From Bacteroidota bacterium (GTDB lineage Bacteria; Bacteroidota; Bacteroidia; Chitinophagales; Chitinophagaceae), in contig CANJRV010000004.1 of the NCBI GenBank assembly GCA_947476825.1, positions 1-62,172 on the forward strand: DNA of 62,172 nucleotides. The letters are read 5' to 3'. The translations under genes and the position numbers were made by a program. Positions within the stretch are counted from its first letter, which is position 1. The number at the start of each line of letters is the position of its first letter. Below are positions 18,287-28,500 of the stretch, one piece after another. The notes under the pieces are model-generated. The model searched no databases, had not been told where the DNA came from, and saw only the letters and a list, made by a program, of their open reading frames with translations.

Positions 18287-19018
18287 TTATGCTTTCGGCT
18301 TCGTAAACCTAATATTGCTAATTTGTTTATACTCGGGGGCGGTAGTTCCATAAATTGACTTTACATAGTCTTTAACAGCTGCGGTTATATCATATAATCC
18401 TGTTTTGTCTTTATACAATGTTTTATCTCTTGCTATACGAGCATTGGATACTGCGGTGTAAGCGTTAGATACATTTGTATTGGCGGTTTTGAGTGCTGCT
18501 AATTGGGTTGTAAGGGCTGCAATTTTAAGATCTACTTCATTTGGCGCATAATTGGCTTCGGGTGTTTTGAGTAGTTCTATTATTTTAGTAAAATGTTCTA
18601 TGAGTTGGTCGAAAGATTGTTGAGATGAGCTGATGGTTTTTGGAGCGGGCGTATTAGGGTCGGTAGATTCTTGCACTGCTTTTGCTCTTTTGCCTTGTAT
18701 TTTTCTGTTGATGGCTTTAGCATCTTTTATCATTTCGGTGGTGGCGTCGGTGGCGGAGAATGCGTTTACTAAACGGGTAGTGAGTGGGCGAAGTGGTTCG
18801 AATAAAAGTGCTCGTGCATTGGTAGCATTATTGTATGCTACAGATTTGGTGGTAACGTTGAGGAGGTCGGCTTTGGCAGTGGTGAACAGTGTGTTTAATG
18901 ACACTAGCTTGATGGGAACTTTTGTGGGGTTGTAGGTGGCTCCATAACCTGTGATGAACGAAATAAAATCTTCAAAGTTTGCTACGTTTTTGGCGTGGCC
19001 GGTTTCTGTGTTTTGCAT
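18287..19018 (-). CDS. Conserved Bacteroidota hypothetical protein preceding a repeat array
   Basis: 243 aa, no signal peptide or membrane helix. It is almost entirely alpha-helical with Ala-, Asn- and Thr-rich helices (LKTANTNVSNAYTAVSNARI near 185) and opens with GHAKNVANFEDFISFITGYG. A basic helix INRKIQGKRAKAV lies near 105. No catalytic motif is visible. I recall similar proteins starting with the NVANFEDLI phrase in other Bacteroidota, without known function; this is memory, not a search. It is followed at once by the 21-bp array and a terminator, and is flanked upstream by a worn REP-like element, so the locus looks like a self-contained accessory unit. Confidence 0.7.
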   Translation of the reverse strand: MQNTETGHAKNVANFEDFISFITGYGATYNPTKVPIKLVSLNTLFTTAKADLLNVTTKSVAYNNATNARALLFEPLRPLTTRLVNAFSATDATTEMIKDAKAINRKIQGKRAKAVQESTDPNTPAPKTISSSQQSFDQLIEHFTKIIELLKTPEANYAPNEVDLKIAALTTQLAALKTANTNVSNAYTAVSNARIARDKTLYKDKTGLYDITAAVKDYVKSIYGTTAPEYKQISNIRFTKPKA

Positions 19019-19156
19019 AATATATTTGTTTTTAAAAGTGAAAAGGAAAAGTAAAAAGCTTCTTTGAAAAATCCAAATTTGGGGGATGGGAAAATTTAGC
19101 GCGCGCTATAGGTGCAGCTTTATAAAGAGATTGATTATTACATTCTGCTGATTATA

Positions 19157-19199
19157 CGGTTTGCAAAACCGCCGATACTAGTTAGAGATTACAAATTTA
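19157..19199. repeat. REP-like element, copy e (decayed)
   Basis: CGGTTTGCAAAACCG (19157-19171), a CGATACTAG linker and a worn second arm TTAGAGATTACAAATTTA. The intact GGTTTGCAAAACC arm is shared with the copy at 32764. Confidence 0.55.
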
Positions 19200-19403
19200 G
19201 AATAGATTCGATTTTGTAATTTGAACATTAGGAATAGATGGTACGTGTGTGCTTCATAAGCTACTGTCATTCAACAAACTTATTTGTCTATCAAGATAAT
19301 TTAATTTCCCAACTATGCTTGGATTTCATTTTGCCTGAACTGAGATACTACGGCTGCGCTCAGCACAGGTCAGTGTGAGTAATAGGAGAATTATAATTTT
19401 CAT
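19200..19403. other. Intergenic, no gene seen
   Basis: About 200 bp of AT-rich DNA with one short GC-richer stretch (about 19349-19375, containing CTGCGCTCAG). I see no coding sequence. Confidence 0.5.
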
Positions 19404-20903
19404 TTATTCAATGATTATTTTTTTTACAGCATTATTAATTTGAATAAAATACATACCCTTTGCGTACTTGCTTACATCTATTTCATCTTTTGTTGTTGAT
19501 GAAATTATTTGTCCGCTCAAATTATACAATGTTTTCTTTTTGCCTCTTGCATTATTAATATAAATATTTTGATACGCTGGGTTGGGATAAACAACCCAAT
19601 CTTTTTCTTTCTCTTTCACATTCTCACTTTGTAATGGCCAACACACAACACTCGTATCAGCACCTAAGCCATAATTAGGCATATTAGGTGGGCTTCTCAA
19701 ACCTGTGTAAGATTGTGTAACACCTCTTGGTATAAAACTACAGCCCAAGCCTTTAACATTGGGGCTATCTATATAGCTTATCGAATATGAACCTATATCA
19801 CTACCAATATATATTTTGCCATTAGGTGCTAAGCCCATAGAAGCGTACCAATTGAACCCAGCTATGGAAGTATCTGGTCCATGTATGAATATAGCATTAT
19901 ACCTATTGGTATCTTCTAAATCTATTTGATAAATGGTGTACATATTACTCATATACAAAAGCTTCCCATTGGGCGAAAAACAAATGCCAGCTTTGATGTC
20001 GTAGTTAGGGTAGCTACTTGTATCATAAGGCACTCTATACTGTTGCTTATAAGTAAGTGTGCCATAGCATCTATCAAAATCAAATAAATCTACTCGATTG
20101 AAATCGTAAAAAGCATTACCATTGATGGTATCAATATTGCCATACATAGTGCTTGCCATTTGCTTACCATCTTCACTAAAAAAAAGTTCACTTTGCCAAG
20201 GACGAAAACCTCCAATATTAGCAGTAGGGACATATTGATAGTAAGGACCTAGAATAGTATCTGCTAACACTAAATATTCTTGATAGCGGTTATTTTTTGC
20301 ATCTGCTTTTACAAGCCACCAATCTTTGCCATTGGCGTGTTTCACAGCCTGCAAAGCACAATCTACAAAGTGTTGATTATCGGCTAGCACCATATTTTTT
20401 TGAATCACTTTTCCTTTGCCTGCATTGCTATCCATATCCACTATACTATAATTGAGTACATCAAATTCGGTTTTAATGTTATTCAAATAATTATTTGCCA
20501 CACTATCACTCATGCCCGTGCTAAACACATAATAGGTATTGCCTTTTTTTGGGAGGATGATGGAGGTTTGGTCGAAGAGGCTAGAGCCTCCATAATGATT
20601 GCATAATATTTTACCATAAGGACAGTTTATATAATAACCACTATCTATTGCATAACTATCATAGCTGTACAAGATAAATCCATTAGAGAAAAATAATAAA
20701 TTGCCGTTAGTGTCTGAAATAGCTGCTGACGATTCTAAGCCACAAAAATTATTTGGTAAAGCACTAATGCCTAGAGAAGAATTAAAATTAAAATTTATAG
20801 CTGGAGCAAATCCAATTGGCCAATTGTTCAATCTTTTTAATTCTTGAGAATAGCAAATTATATTAGAAATGGTTGATAATAAAATCAATATTATTGTTCT
20901 CAT
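19404..20903 (-). CDS. T9SS-exported beta-propeller-like surface protein
   Basis: 499 aa with a signal peptide (MRTIILILLSTISNIICYSQ). Residues about 25-410 contain repeated beta-propeller-like blades with phrases such as AAISDTNGNLLFFSNG, FSEDGKQMASTMYGN, GICFSPNGKLLYMSN and MGLAPNGKIYIGSD. Residues about 430-499 are a type A sorting domain (VVYPNPAYQNIYINN, then KGMYFIQINNAVKKIIIE). It is exported through the T9SS and probably attached to the surface. Function unknown. A decayed second T9SS tail lies immediately upstream with a 2-bp gap, suggesting a former tandem pair. Confidence 0.85.
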   Translation of the reverse strand: MRTIILILLSTISNIICYSQELKRLNNWPIGFAPAINFNFNSSLGISALPNNFCGLESSAAISDTNGNLLFFSNGFILYSYDSYAIDSGYYINCPYGKILCNHYGGSSLFDQTSIILPKKGNTYYVFSTGMSDSVANNYLNNIKTEFDVLNYSIVDMDSNAGKGKVIQKNMVLADNQHFVDCALQAVKHANGKDWWLVKADAKNNRYQEYLVLADTILGPYYQYVPTANIGGFRPWQSELFFSEDGKQMASTMYGNIDTINGNAFYDFNRVDLFDFDRCYGTLTYKQQYRVPYDTSSYPNYDIKAGICFSPNGKLLYMSNMYTIYQIDLEDTNRYNAIFIHGPDTSIAGFNWYASMGLAPNGKIYIGSDIGSYSISYIDSPNVKGLGCSFIPRGVTQSYTGLRSPPNMPNYGLGADTSVVCWPLQSENVKEKEKDWVVYPNPAYQNIYINNARGKKKTLYNLSGQIISSTTKDEIDVSKYAKGMYFIQINNAVKKIIIE

Positions 20904-20905
20904 AA

Positions 20906-21136
20906 TTAATCAATTAAAATTTTACCATAATATTTTGAATTATCTTGTTTGATTACTTTATATAGATACACACTTGTTGTTAGTTTGTTTATTTCTATTC
21001 TATTTACCTCTTTGCTTTTATTCAATGTAGATTTAAAAACCACATTACCCAATAAATCCATTATCTCTATTTGTTTAGCATTTTTACAAACTACATTCAA
21101 GTAGTTTGTTGCAGGGTTAGGAAATACTATAATACC
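20906..21136 (-). pseudogene. T9SS sorting-domain remnant, body replaced by repeats
   Basis: The last 76 residues of the local frame are a good type A sorting domain (GIIVFPNPATNYLNVV, then SVYLYKVIKQDN and GKILID). Upstream the frame stays open to 21340 only by reading through two REP-like repeats (21138-21205 and 21264-21350), giving nonsense rich in Cys and Arg. The domain is probably all that survives of a secreted-protein gene. Confidence 0.75.
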
Positions 21137-21137
21137 T

Positions 21138-21205
21138 CGCTGTTCGACATGTTCGGCTTTGCGGCATGTCGAACTACAGATAAATGTGGTTCTCCGAACC
21201 ATTTC
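21138..21205. repeat. REP-like element with GTTCGACATG arms, copy i
   Basis: A long hairpin TTCGACATG ... CATGTCGAA (21143-21173) is followed by ACTACAGATAAATGTGG and a second hairpin GGTTCTCCGAACC (21188-21200). A close relative is at 33414-33475. Confidence 0.65.
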
Positions 21206-21263
21206 AATGACGTTATAAACCTTCCACATGTAATATTCCTTTTTGTAAAGGTAAATAAATCTA

Positions 21264-21350
21264 CTGTTCGAGATTTGAAATCTCGAACTGCTATCGTAGG
21301 ATTTGCAATCCTTGCACAATACTCTTTCATATCTTGACAAATAAAATTTA
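21264..21350. repeat. REP-like element, copy d (best preserved)
   Basis: Palindrome 1 is TTCGAGATTTGAAATCTCGA; a CTGCTATCG linker follows; palindrome 2 is AGGATTTGCAATCCT; then the TTGCACAATACTC tail ending in CATATCTTGAC. It shares about 85 bp with copy c at 17313. Confidence 0.75.
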
Positions 21351-21383
21351 AATATAAACTAATGTTTCTATCTTCACTGCATT

Positions 21384-21463
21384 GCGTTAGGGATAGAACG
21401 GAAATCCTTTTTTTTCTTCAAAAAAAAGATTGAAGTGATAGCCCGACCCGAAGGGGAACGCCA
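21384..21463 (-). repeat. GGTCGGGCTATCAC dispersed repeat, copy 2
   Basis: Reverse-oriented and nearly identical to the copy at 61914-61990: GGATAGAACGGAAATCC, an imperfect poly-T/poly-A hairpin, then GATTGAAGTGATAGCCCGAC. Confidence 0.75.
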
Positions 21464-21468
21464 CAAGA

Positions 21469-21606
21469 AAGTCGTAAGTCGTAAGGCGTAAGTTAAAAGT
21501 CGAAAGTAAAAAGGCGTAAGTAGAAAATAGTAAGTCGTAAGGCGTAAGTAGTAAGTAAATAGTAGAAAGTAAATAGTTAAAAGTCAAAAGTCGAAATCCG
21601 AATTCC
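21469..21606. repeat. Low-complexity AAGTCGTA / AAGTAGAAAGTA tract
   Basis: About 135 bp of reiterated AAGTCGTA, AAGGCGTA, AAGTAGTA and AAAGTCA units. Any reading frame across it is an artefact of the repeat. Confidence 0.7.
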
Positions 21607-21711
21607 AAAATTCAAATAGTACGTTCAGTATATAGTATGAGCTTAGGCACGCTATTAAAAATACTGCTTCCGATTTTCTAGATGCAAAGCAATGAAATAC
21701 AAACAAGCTGC

Positions 21712-23070
21712 TTAAACTATAAATTGGATCAAGTCTGGCATTACCAGTTGCACTTGCTCGCCTGTTGCAAAATTCTTAATGGTAATCAGGTTCTTATTTA
21801 TTTCATCTTCACCCAACAAAATCACAAAAGGAATATGGCGCTTATTGGCATATTTTAATTGCTTGTCAAACTTACTTGGCTCTGGATATAATTCACAAGA
21901 GATGCCATGTTCGCGCAGATAAGCAAGAAGTTTAAAATTAGCTATATCAAATGCTTCCCCAAAATTGACCAGCATCACCTTGACCGAAGCTTCACTTATT
22001 GCATTTGGAAATAAAGCCAATTCGTCCATCACATCATAGATTCTATCTACACCAAAAGAGATACCAACACCGGGCATATTGGGTACACCAAATAGTCCAG
22101 TCAAATCATCGTATCGACCGCCGCCGCCAATACTTCCCATTTGTATGCCCAAAGGTTTTACTTCTAAAATAGTACCTGTATAATAATTGAGACCTCGCGC
22201 TAAAGTCACGTCTATACTGAGTTTCGGATGATGCTTTACTATACATGTAAGTTCGTCAATGCCTTGCTTGCCGATCGTAGATTCGGTAAATAAAACAGAT
22301 AGTTGCGACAGTATATTGTCATTACCCAAATCACTTTGTGCAATTTGTAAATAGTTATTGATGATGACTATCGCCTCGGCCTGAATGCCTCTTTGTTGTA
22401 ATTCTTCGTTTACTTTCTCGATCCCAATTTTATCTAATTTGTCAATGGCAATCGTAATGGAAGTCATGTGTTCGATGCCACCACAAAGCTCAGCAAGTGC
22501 AGCAAGTATTTTTCGATTATTTACACAGATGTTGACGTTGATATGCAGTTTGTCAAATACGTTTTGATACAACTGAATCAAATCCATTTCATTCAATAAA
22601 GATTTGCTCCCAACTATATCGGCATCGCATTGATAAAACTCTCTGTAACGCCCACGCTGCGGACGATCGGCACGCCATACGGGTTGTATCTGGTAGCGCT
22701 TGTATGGAAAAGTAAGTTGCCCGTGGTTCATGGCAATATAACGTGCGAATGGAATCGTAAGGTCATATTTTAATGCCCTTTCTGTAATACCTTTTGTATT
22801 TTTTCCTGCCAATACTTTTTCAAAATCTGCTTTGGCTGCTTCGTGTTTCTCTGCCCGATCCAAACCATTATTGAGTATTTTGAAAATCAATTTATCGCCT
22901 TCTTCGCCATACTTTCCCATCAAGGTTTCTATATTTTCAAAGGCAGGTGTTTCCAATGGCTGAAACCCAAATCGTTCAAATTCAGTACGGATAATTTGAA
23001 AAATATAATTTCTCTTTTTTACAATGTCTGGTCCAAAATCTCGAGTGCCTTGCGGTATAGATGGTTTCAT
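21712..23070 (-). CDS. hisS: Histidyl-tRNA synthetase
   Basis: 452 aa class II enzyme that charges tRNA-His. It begins PSIPQGTRDFGPD (the motif 1 region is near residues 45-70). Motif 2 contains the RADRPQRGRYREFYQCD stretch (about 133-149), the histidine-A motif reads LARGLNYYTG (about 305), and motif 3 is VGISFGVDRIYDV (about 355). The C-terminal anticodon-binding domain follows. Length is normal. It is a monocistronic unit with a -7 box just upstream. Confidence 0.97.
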   Translation of the reverse strand: MKPSIPQGTRDFGPDIVKKRNYIFQIIRTEFERFGFQPLETPAFENIETLMGKYGEEGDKLIFKILNNGLDRAEKHEAAKADFEKVLAGKNTKGITERALKYDLTIPFARYIAMNHGQLTFPYKRYQIQPVWRADRPQRGRYREFYQCDADIVGSKSLLNEMDLIQLYQNVFDKLHINVNICVNNRKILAALAELCGGIEHMTSITIAIDKLDKIGIEKVNEELQQRGIQAEAIVIINNYLQIAQSDLGNDNILSQLSVLFTESTIGKQGIDELTCIVKHHPKLSIDVTLARGLNYYTGTILEVKPLGIQMGSIGGGGRYDDLTGLFGVPNMPGVGISFGVDRIYDVMDELALFPNAISEASVKVMLVNFGEAFDIANFKLLAYLREHGISCELYPEPSKFDKQLKYANKRHIPFVILLGEDEINKNLITIKNFATGEQVQLVMPDLIQFIV

Positions 23071-23089
23071 GGGTAATGTGTGTGAGGCG

Positions 23090-23097
23090 CAAAAATA
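23090..23097 (-). promoter_or_regulatory. -7 element of hisS
   Basis: Read on the minus strand this is TATTTTTG followed by CGCC, 19 bp before the hisS ATG. The same TTTGCGCC extension occurs before pheT. Confidence 0.5.
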
Positions 23098-23227
23098 GGG
23101 AAATGAAAATTACAATATTGCATTTACAAATTGAATAATAGGCCGCTTCGAAAATATTATTTTCAAAAAATAAATGAAGAAGGACAGAATCAAAATTTTG
23201 AAAAGGATAAAAGTATATATTTGTTCG

Positions 23228-25507
23228 ATGAAAAAAATATTCCCTCTCTTTCTACTCTTATTCTGCACCGCTATTGCCAATGCACAGCTAGGCACTTTAA
23301 AAGGTTTTATTTATGAGAAGGAAAATGGCGAATCCTTGACTGGCGCAACTATCGTCATTACGGGTACCAAAAAAGGAGCTCAATCGGATGTGAATGGGTT
23401 CTTCAATATCCCAAAAGTACCAGTTGGAAAATATACCATCAAAATCACTTCGCTTGGTTATGAAAGTTTGGAAAAACAAGTGACTATTTCGGCAGATGAA
23501 ATTACCTCTGTAAAAATTTATTTAGTCAAACGTTCGCGCGAATTGAAAGGCATTAGTATTTCTGCCAAAAAAGAAGATAAGATTTATGAAACCAAAGTAG
23601 GTGTAACACGCATCACGCCGAAAGAATTAAAACTCATGCCTAGCATTGGTGGAGAAGCTGATATAGCACAGTTTTTGCAGGTTATGCCAGGTGTTATTTC
23701 TACAGGCGATCAAGGTGGTCAATTGTATATTCGTGGTGGTTCGCCAATTCAGAATAAAATTCTATTGGATGGCATGACCATCTACAATCCTTTTCACTCT
23801 ATTGGTTTGTATTCTGTTTTTGAAACGGATGCTATTCGTAGTGCAGATGTGATGAGTGGTGGCTTTGGTGTGGAATATGGTGATAGAACTTCTGCGATTG
23901 TAAGTGTAACCACAAAGGATGGTAACAAAAAACACCAATCTGGGAAAATTGCGATTAATCCTATTTTGGCTAAAATATTTTTGGAAGGCCCAATTTTGAA
24001 AATGAAAGGGGATAGCACTACTTCTATTACTTATTTGGCATCCATCAAACACAGTTACCTCAAATCGTCTGCTAATGCGCTGTATGGCTCTATGGGCGAA
24101 CCCTATAAATCTAAATTGCCGTATACATTTACCGATGCGTATGGTAAAATAAATATTAGCTCCACCAACGGTAGCAAGTTTAATTTATTCGGATTTAGTT
24201 TTAATGACCGTGTCAATTATACGGGCACTTCCGATTTGAAATGGAATAGTTATGGTGCGGGTTCTAATTTTGTGATTACTCCAGGCGCGTCTTCTTCTTT
24301 AATTTCTGGAGGCTTTTATTATTCCGATTATAAAATTAGTTTGGCTGAGGCAGACAATAAGCCAAGAGAAAGTGCCATCGGTGGATTTGATGCGAATATC
24401 AAAGTCACTTCTTATTTTCCGAATCATAGCGAATTTAATTATGGTGTAGAATTTACTGGATTTAAGACTGCTTATCAATACTATAATTTTTTAGGTATTC
24501 GACAAGAGCAAAATGATTACACTACGCAGCTCGGTGGATTCTTAAAATTGAAAAAAAATATAGGCGATAAATTGGTTATAGAACCTGGTATACGTGCGCA
24601 ATATTATGCCTCGCTTCCTGTAGGTAGATTTGAACCTAGAGTTGCAATGAAATTTAATGCCACAAAAAATATCCGCATCAAAGGCGCCGTGGGTATGTAT
24701 TCACAAAATTTATTGTCGTCTAAATCAGATAAGGATATTGTCAACTTTTTTACTGGCTTTTTAACTGCACCCGATTTTGAAATTAAAAAGCCAAATGGCA
24801 GCATTGCAGACAATAATATCCAAACTGCTTATCATGTGGTGGGTGGTTTAGAAGTGGACGTGAAGGATTTTGAATTCACGGGCGAACCATGGTATAAATA
24901 TTTTGGGCAAATCATCACCATCAATCGATATAAATTATTGCCAACAGATCCTGATTATTCAATTGAAACAGGAAAGGCTTATGGTGTAGATTTTACGATG
25001 AAATACAGTAAAGGTCGTAAGTATTTTTGGGGTGTATATTCTTATGGTTATGTGGATCGTAATGATGGCAAACAAACTTATCCAACGCCATTTGATCGTC
25101 GCCACAATGTGAATCTATTGGCATCTTATGTTGCAGGTAGAAAGTGGGATTGGGAATTATCTGCTCGTTTCAATTATGGTTCTGCTTTTCCATTTACACA
25201 AACCCAAGCCTTCTATGAAAAAATGGATTTTAGTAATGGCATAAGCACCAACTATGTTGCGCAAAATGGAAATATGGAAATACTCTATGCAAATAAAATT
25301 AATGGTGGTCGTTTGTCTGATTATCATCGCTTAGATATTTCTGTGAAAAAGAAATTCTACACAGGCAATCGCTCTGTTTTAGAGGCTTCAGGCAGTGTAA
25401 GCAATGCGTATGATCGTAAAAATATTTTCTATATTGATCGAGTTCGTAATACAAGAGAATATCAATTACCAATATTTCCAAGTCTAGGTTTGGCTTGGAA
25501 TTTTTAA
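23228..25507 (+). CDS. TonB-dependent outer-membrane receptor with carboxypeptidase-like N-domain
   Basis: 759 aa from the ATG at 23228, which gives a proper signal peptide (MKKIFPLFLLLFCTAIANAQ); an upstream ATG at 23174 would add 18 charged residues. Residues about 22-105 are a CarboxypepD_reg-like beta sandwich (GFIYEKENGESLTGATIVI). The plug domain follows (GGEADIAQFLQVMPGV, LYIRGGSPIQNKILLDGM), then a long 22-strand-type barrel ending in an aromatic (LAWNF). It imports an unknown nutrient using TonB energy. No SusD partner is present, so it is not a classic Sus pair. The next gene starts 18 bp later and may encode its partner. Confidence 0.9.
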   Translation: MKKIFPLFLLLFCTAIANAQLGTLKGFIYEKENGESLTGATIVITGTKKGAQSDVNGFFNIPKVPVGKYTIKITSLGYESLEKQVTISADEITSVKIYLVKRSRELKGISISAKKEDKIYETKVGVTRITPKELKLMPSIGGEADIAQFLQVMPGVISTGDQGGQLYIRGGSPIQNKILLDGMTIYNPFHSIGLYSVFETDAIRSADVMSGGFGVEYGDRTSAIVSVTTKDGNKKHQSGKIAINPILAKIFLEGPILKMKGDSTTSITYLASIKHSYLKSSANALYGSMGEPYKSKLPYTFTDAYGKINISSTNGSKFNLFGFSFNDRVNYTGTSDLKWNSYGAGSNFVITPGASSSLISGGFYYSDYKISLAEADNKPRESAIGGFDANIKVTSYFPNHSEFNYGVEFTGFKTAYQYYNFLGIRQEQNDYTTQLGGFLKLKKNIGDKLVIEPGIRAQYYASLPVGRFEPRVAMKFNATKNIRIKGAVGMYSQNLLSSKSDKDIVNFFTGFLTAPDFEIKKPNGSIADNNIQTAYHVVGGLEVDVKDFEFTGEPWYKYFGQIITINRYKLLPTDPDYSIETGKAYGVDFTMKYSKGRKYFWGVYSYGYVDRNDGKQTYPTPFDRRHNVNLLASYVAGRKWDWELSARFNYGSAFPFTQTQAFYEKMDFSNGISTNYVAQNGNMEILYANKINGGRLSDYHRLDISVKKKFYTGNRSVLEASGSVSNAYDRKNIFYIDRVRNTREYQLPIFPSLGLAWNF

Positions 25508-25525
25508 AATTATCTGTGAATATTT

Positions 25526-28500
25526 ATGCAAAAAAAAGGGTATTTAGTTATTACATTTTTCATTTTATTTCACGCCTCCTTTGGGCAAAAAACTATTCAT
25601 TTTACCGACAAAAATGCGAAGCTTAGAACAGCGATTGAGCATATTGAATATGGTCATTATCCAGAAGCAGCAAGCTTATTGACGGCCTATTTAAAAGCCA
25701 ATACTTCCATTCGTCATGGTGGCAATGATTTTGATATTGCCTTAGCAAATTATTATATTGATGTTTGTGCATTACATCTTGCAAAACCAAATGCCGCAGA
25801 AAATTTTCAGACTTTTTTAGCACAAACCGTATTCAAACAACTACAAGAAATTGGCAATTTTGAATTGGCAAAATATTATGTGGATAAGGGAAATTACCCC
25901 ATGGCGATTCCATGTTATGAAAAATCGGGCATCAACTTTTTAACCAATCAAGAAATATCCGAAAGGAATTTTCAATTAGCATACGCTTATTTGGTTACCC
26001 AACGTTTGGATAAAGTAGATCCATTGTTTGCTTCTGTCAAAAATATACATGGCGATTATTTTAAACCAGGAAATTATTACTATGGAATTTTAAGTTATTA
26101 CAAAGGAGATTATCCTACGGCGAAAGAAAGTTTTTTGAAGGTAGCTGAAGATGAAAAATATAAAAATATTGTACCCTTTTATTTATTAGAGCTAAGCTAT
26201 CTCACTGGTCATGCACAAGAAGTGTTGGACAATGCAAAAGATTATCTTGACCATCCTGAAAAATTATATTACAGCAATGAATTGAATCAACTCGTTGGAC
26301 AAATATATTTGGAAGAAGCCCAATATGCGAATGCAGAAACTTATTTTAAAAAGTATATTGAAAAATGTTTGAGCCCACGAAAGGAGGATTATTTTAGATT
26401 GGCGTATGCGCAATATCAACAAAAAAAAGTAGCAGACGCAATTACTAATTTTGAAGTGATGTCAAAGGATACGGATAAAATTTCGCAGCAGGCATATTAT
26501 CTTTTGGCAAAATCTTATTTAACACAAAGCGAAAAGCAAAAAGCATTCAATGCCCTGCAAGCATGTATAGCAGTGCCTTTGCATGCGGATATTGTGGAAA
26601 TTGCCGAATATAATTTGGCTAAATTAAGTTATGATATCGAAGATGAAATTACAGCAGAAAAGCGCTTGAATCAGTTCATGGACAAATATCCAAAATCGGA
26701 TGTCAAGGAAGAAGTAGCTGAGTTAATTACCTTTCTACATTTGAAAAATGACCGTTTTGATGATGCCATGATTATGATGAATAAATTGGTCAACATGTCC
26801 GATCGTATCAAGAAAATTTATCAACGAGCCAATTATGCAAGAGGCGTGCAATTATTGATTTCTGGCAATTCTGATTTGACAATTCCTTATTTTAATGAAG
26901 CCATGAAATATCCAATGGATGAAAGTATAAATAATCTCGCTTCCTTTTGGCATGCAGAGGCTTTGTATCGTTTGGGACGTTATGACGAAGCCATGAGTTT
27001 TGCGGATTATTATTTAGATCATTCCACCTATAATGCAGATGCCGACAATCGCAGCAAAATGCATTTAATGAAGACCTATATTTATTTTCAAAAAAATGAT
27101 AAAGAAAATCAAGATGCGGAATTTCAATTGGTAAATGATTTAGATAAAAATATGGATTCTCTACAAGTATTGGATTCCGTGAAACCAAATTTTGTTCCAG
27201 ATAGAATACCCATTATTGATAATGATCCTTATGTGTTAACGTATAATATGCCTGAGGAGGAATTTAAATTTCAGTACACGCCAGTACCTTTGAAACCACT
27301 TGCTATGGATAAGGTAAATGAAATTAAAATTTGCCCGAATTACGCAAAAATAGGAATAGGTAATTTGTCTACGATTTCCTTAGAAGCTGGTGCTGATATT
27401 TCAGACCTAATTAAAATGCCTTGGTATGTCAACTTTAAACATACTTCATCGAAAGGAAAAATAAAAAATCAACAAGTTGGAGAAACGCATTTTGGCATTT
27501 ATGATCATCGGGTATTTCAAAAAAATGCAATAGAAACTTCATTTACTGTTGATGAAAATAAAGTATTCTATTATGGTTATGATCATGATGCATTTAGCTA
27601 TGCTAAAAGCGATGTAAAGCAGCGATTCTTGAGCATTGGGGTGCAAACAAACATCAAACCTTTGCATCCAAAAAAATATCACTTCGACTATGAAACGCAT
27701 GTTTATCTTGGCTTGTACACCGATAGTCGTGAAGCTTCCGAAACAAATTGTGAAGTAGATATGCCCATTTCAAAAGAAATAAATAATGAGGTGAAAGTGA
27801 ATACAGGCTTTGCCTTAAATGCCAATTTTTATCATGTCGGCGGATATCAAAGTCAATCGAATTCGATGTTGATGTGGAAACCAAGTATTGCCAAAACTAT
27901 GCATGGTATCGATTTTGCTATAGGACTTTATCCTGTAGTAGCACAAAAATTTCATGTATTGCCAGATATAACGGCAACAAAAAAAATGCCAGCAACTTCG
28001 GCCATGCTGATCGTAGGTTTGCAAAGTAAATTGGTCCTAAATACGTTTAAGCAAATGACCACACTGAATCCATTTCTCTTTAATTATTTTTCGGTCAAAC
28101 AATCCAAAAATACGGAACTATTTGCAGGGCTAAATGGCAACTTGAATAGAAATTGTAGCTATACCTTAAAAACAGGCTTTGCTACGTTTAGAAATTTGCC
28201 ATTATTCTTACAAGATACCACATTGGATGGAAAACAATTTAGCATTTTGTATGCATCGAAAATAACAGCAGGAATTATTGACGCGTCCATAGATTATACT
28301 TTACATAAAAATTTTCGTGCAGGCGCTAGTATCCAAAGCAGACCAATTTTATCCTTGTCCTCTTCTAATAAAGCATGGCATTATGTGTCGTCCGAAATGA
28401 GCATGTATGGCGAATACAGAGCGAGTGATAAAATTGTTTTACGTTCTGATCTATTTTGGCGTTCAGGCTATTCTTGGATACAAAAAAGTATGCAAGGCAA

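Noticed and set aside
21469-21606. Minus-strand small hydrophobic protein
   Set aside because: The Leu/Tyr/Thr-rich sequence is the translation of the AAGTCGTA repeat tract.
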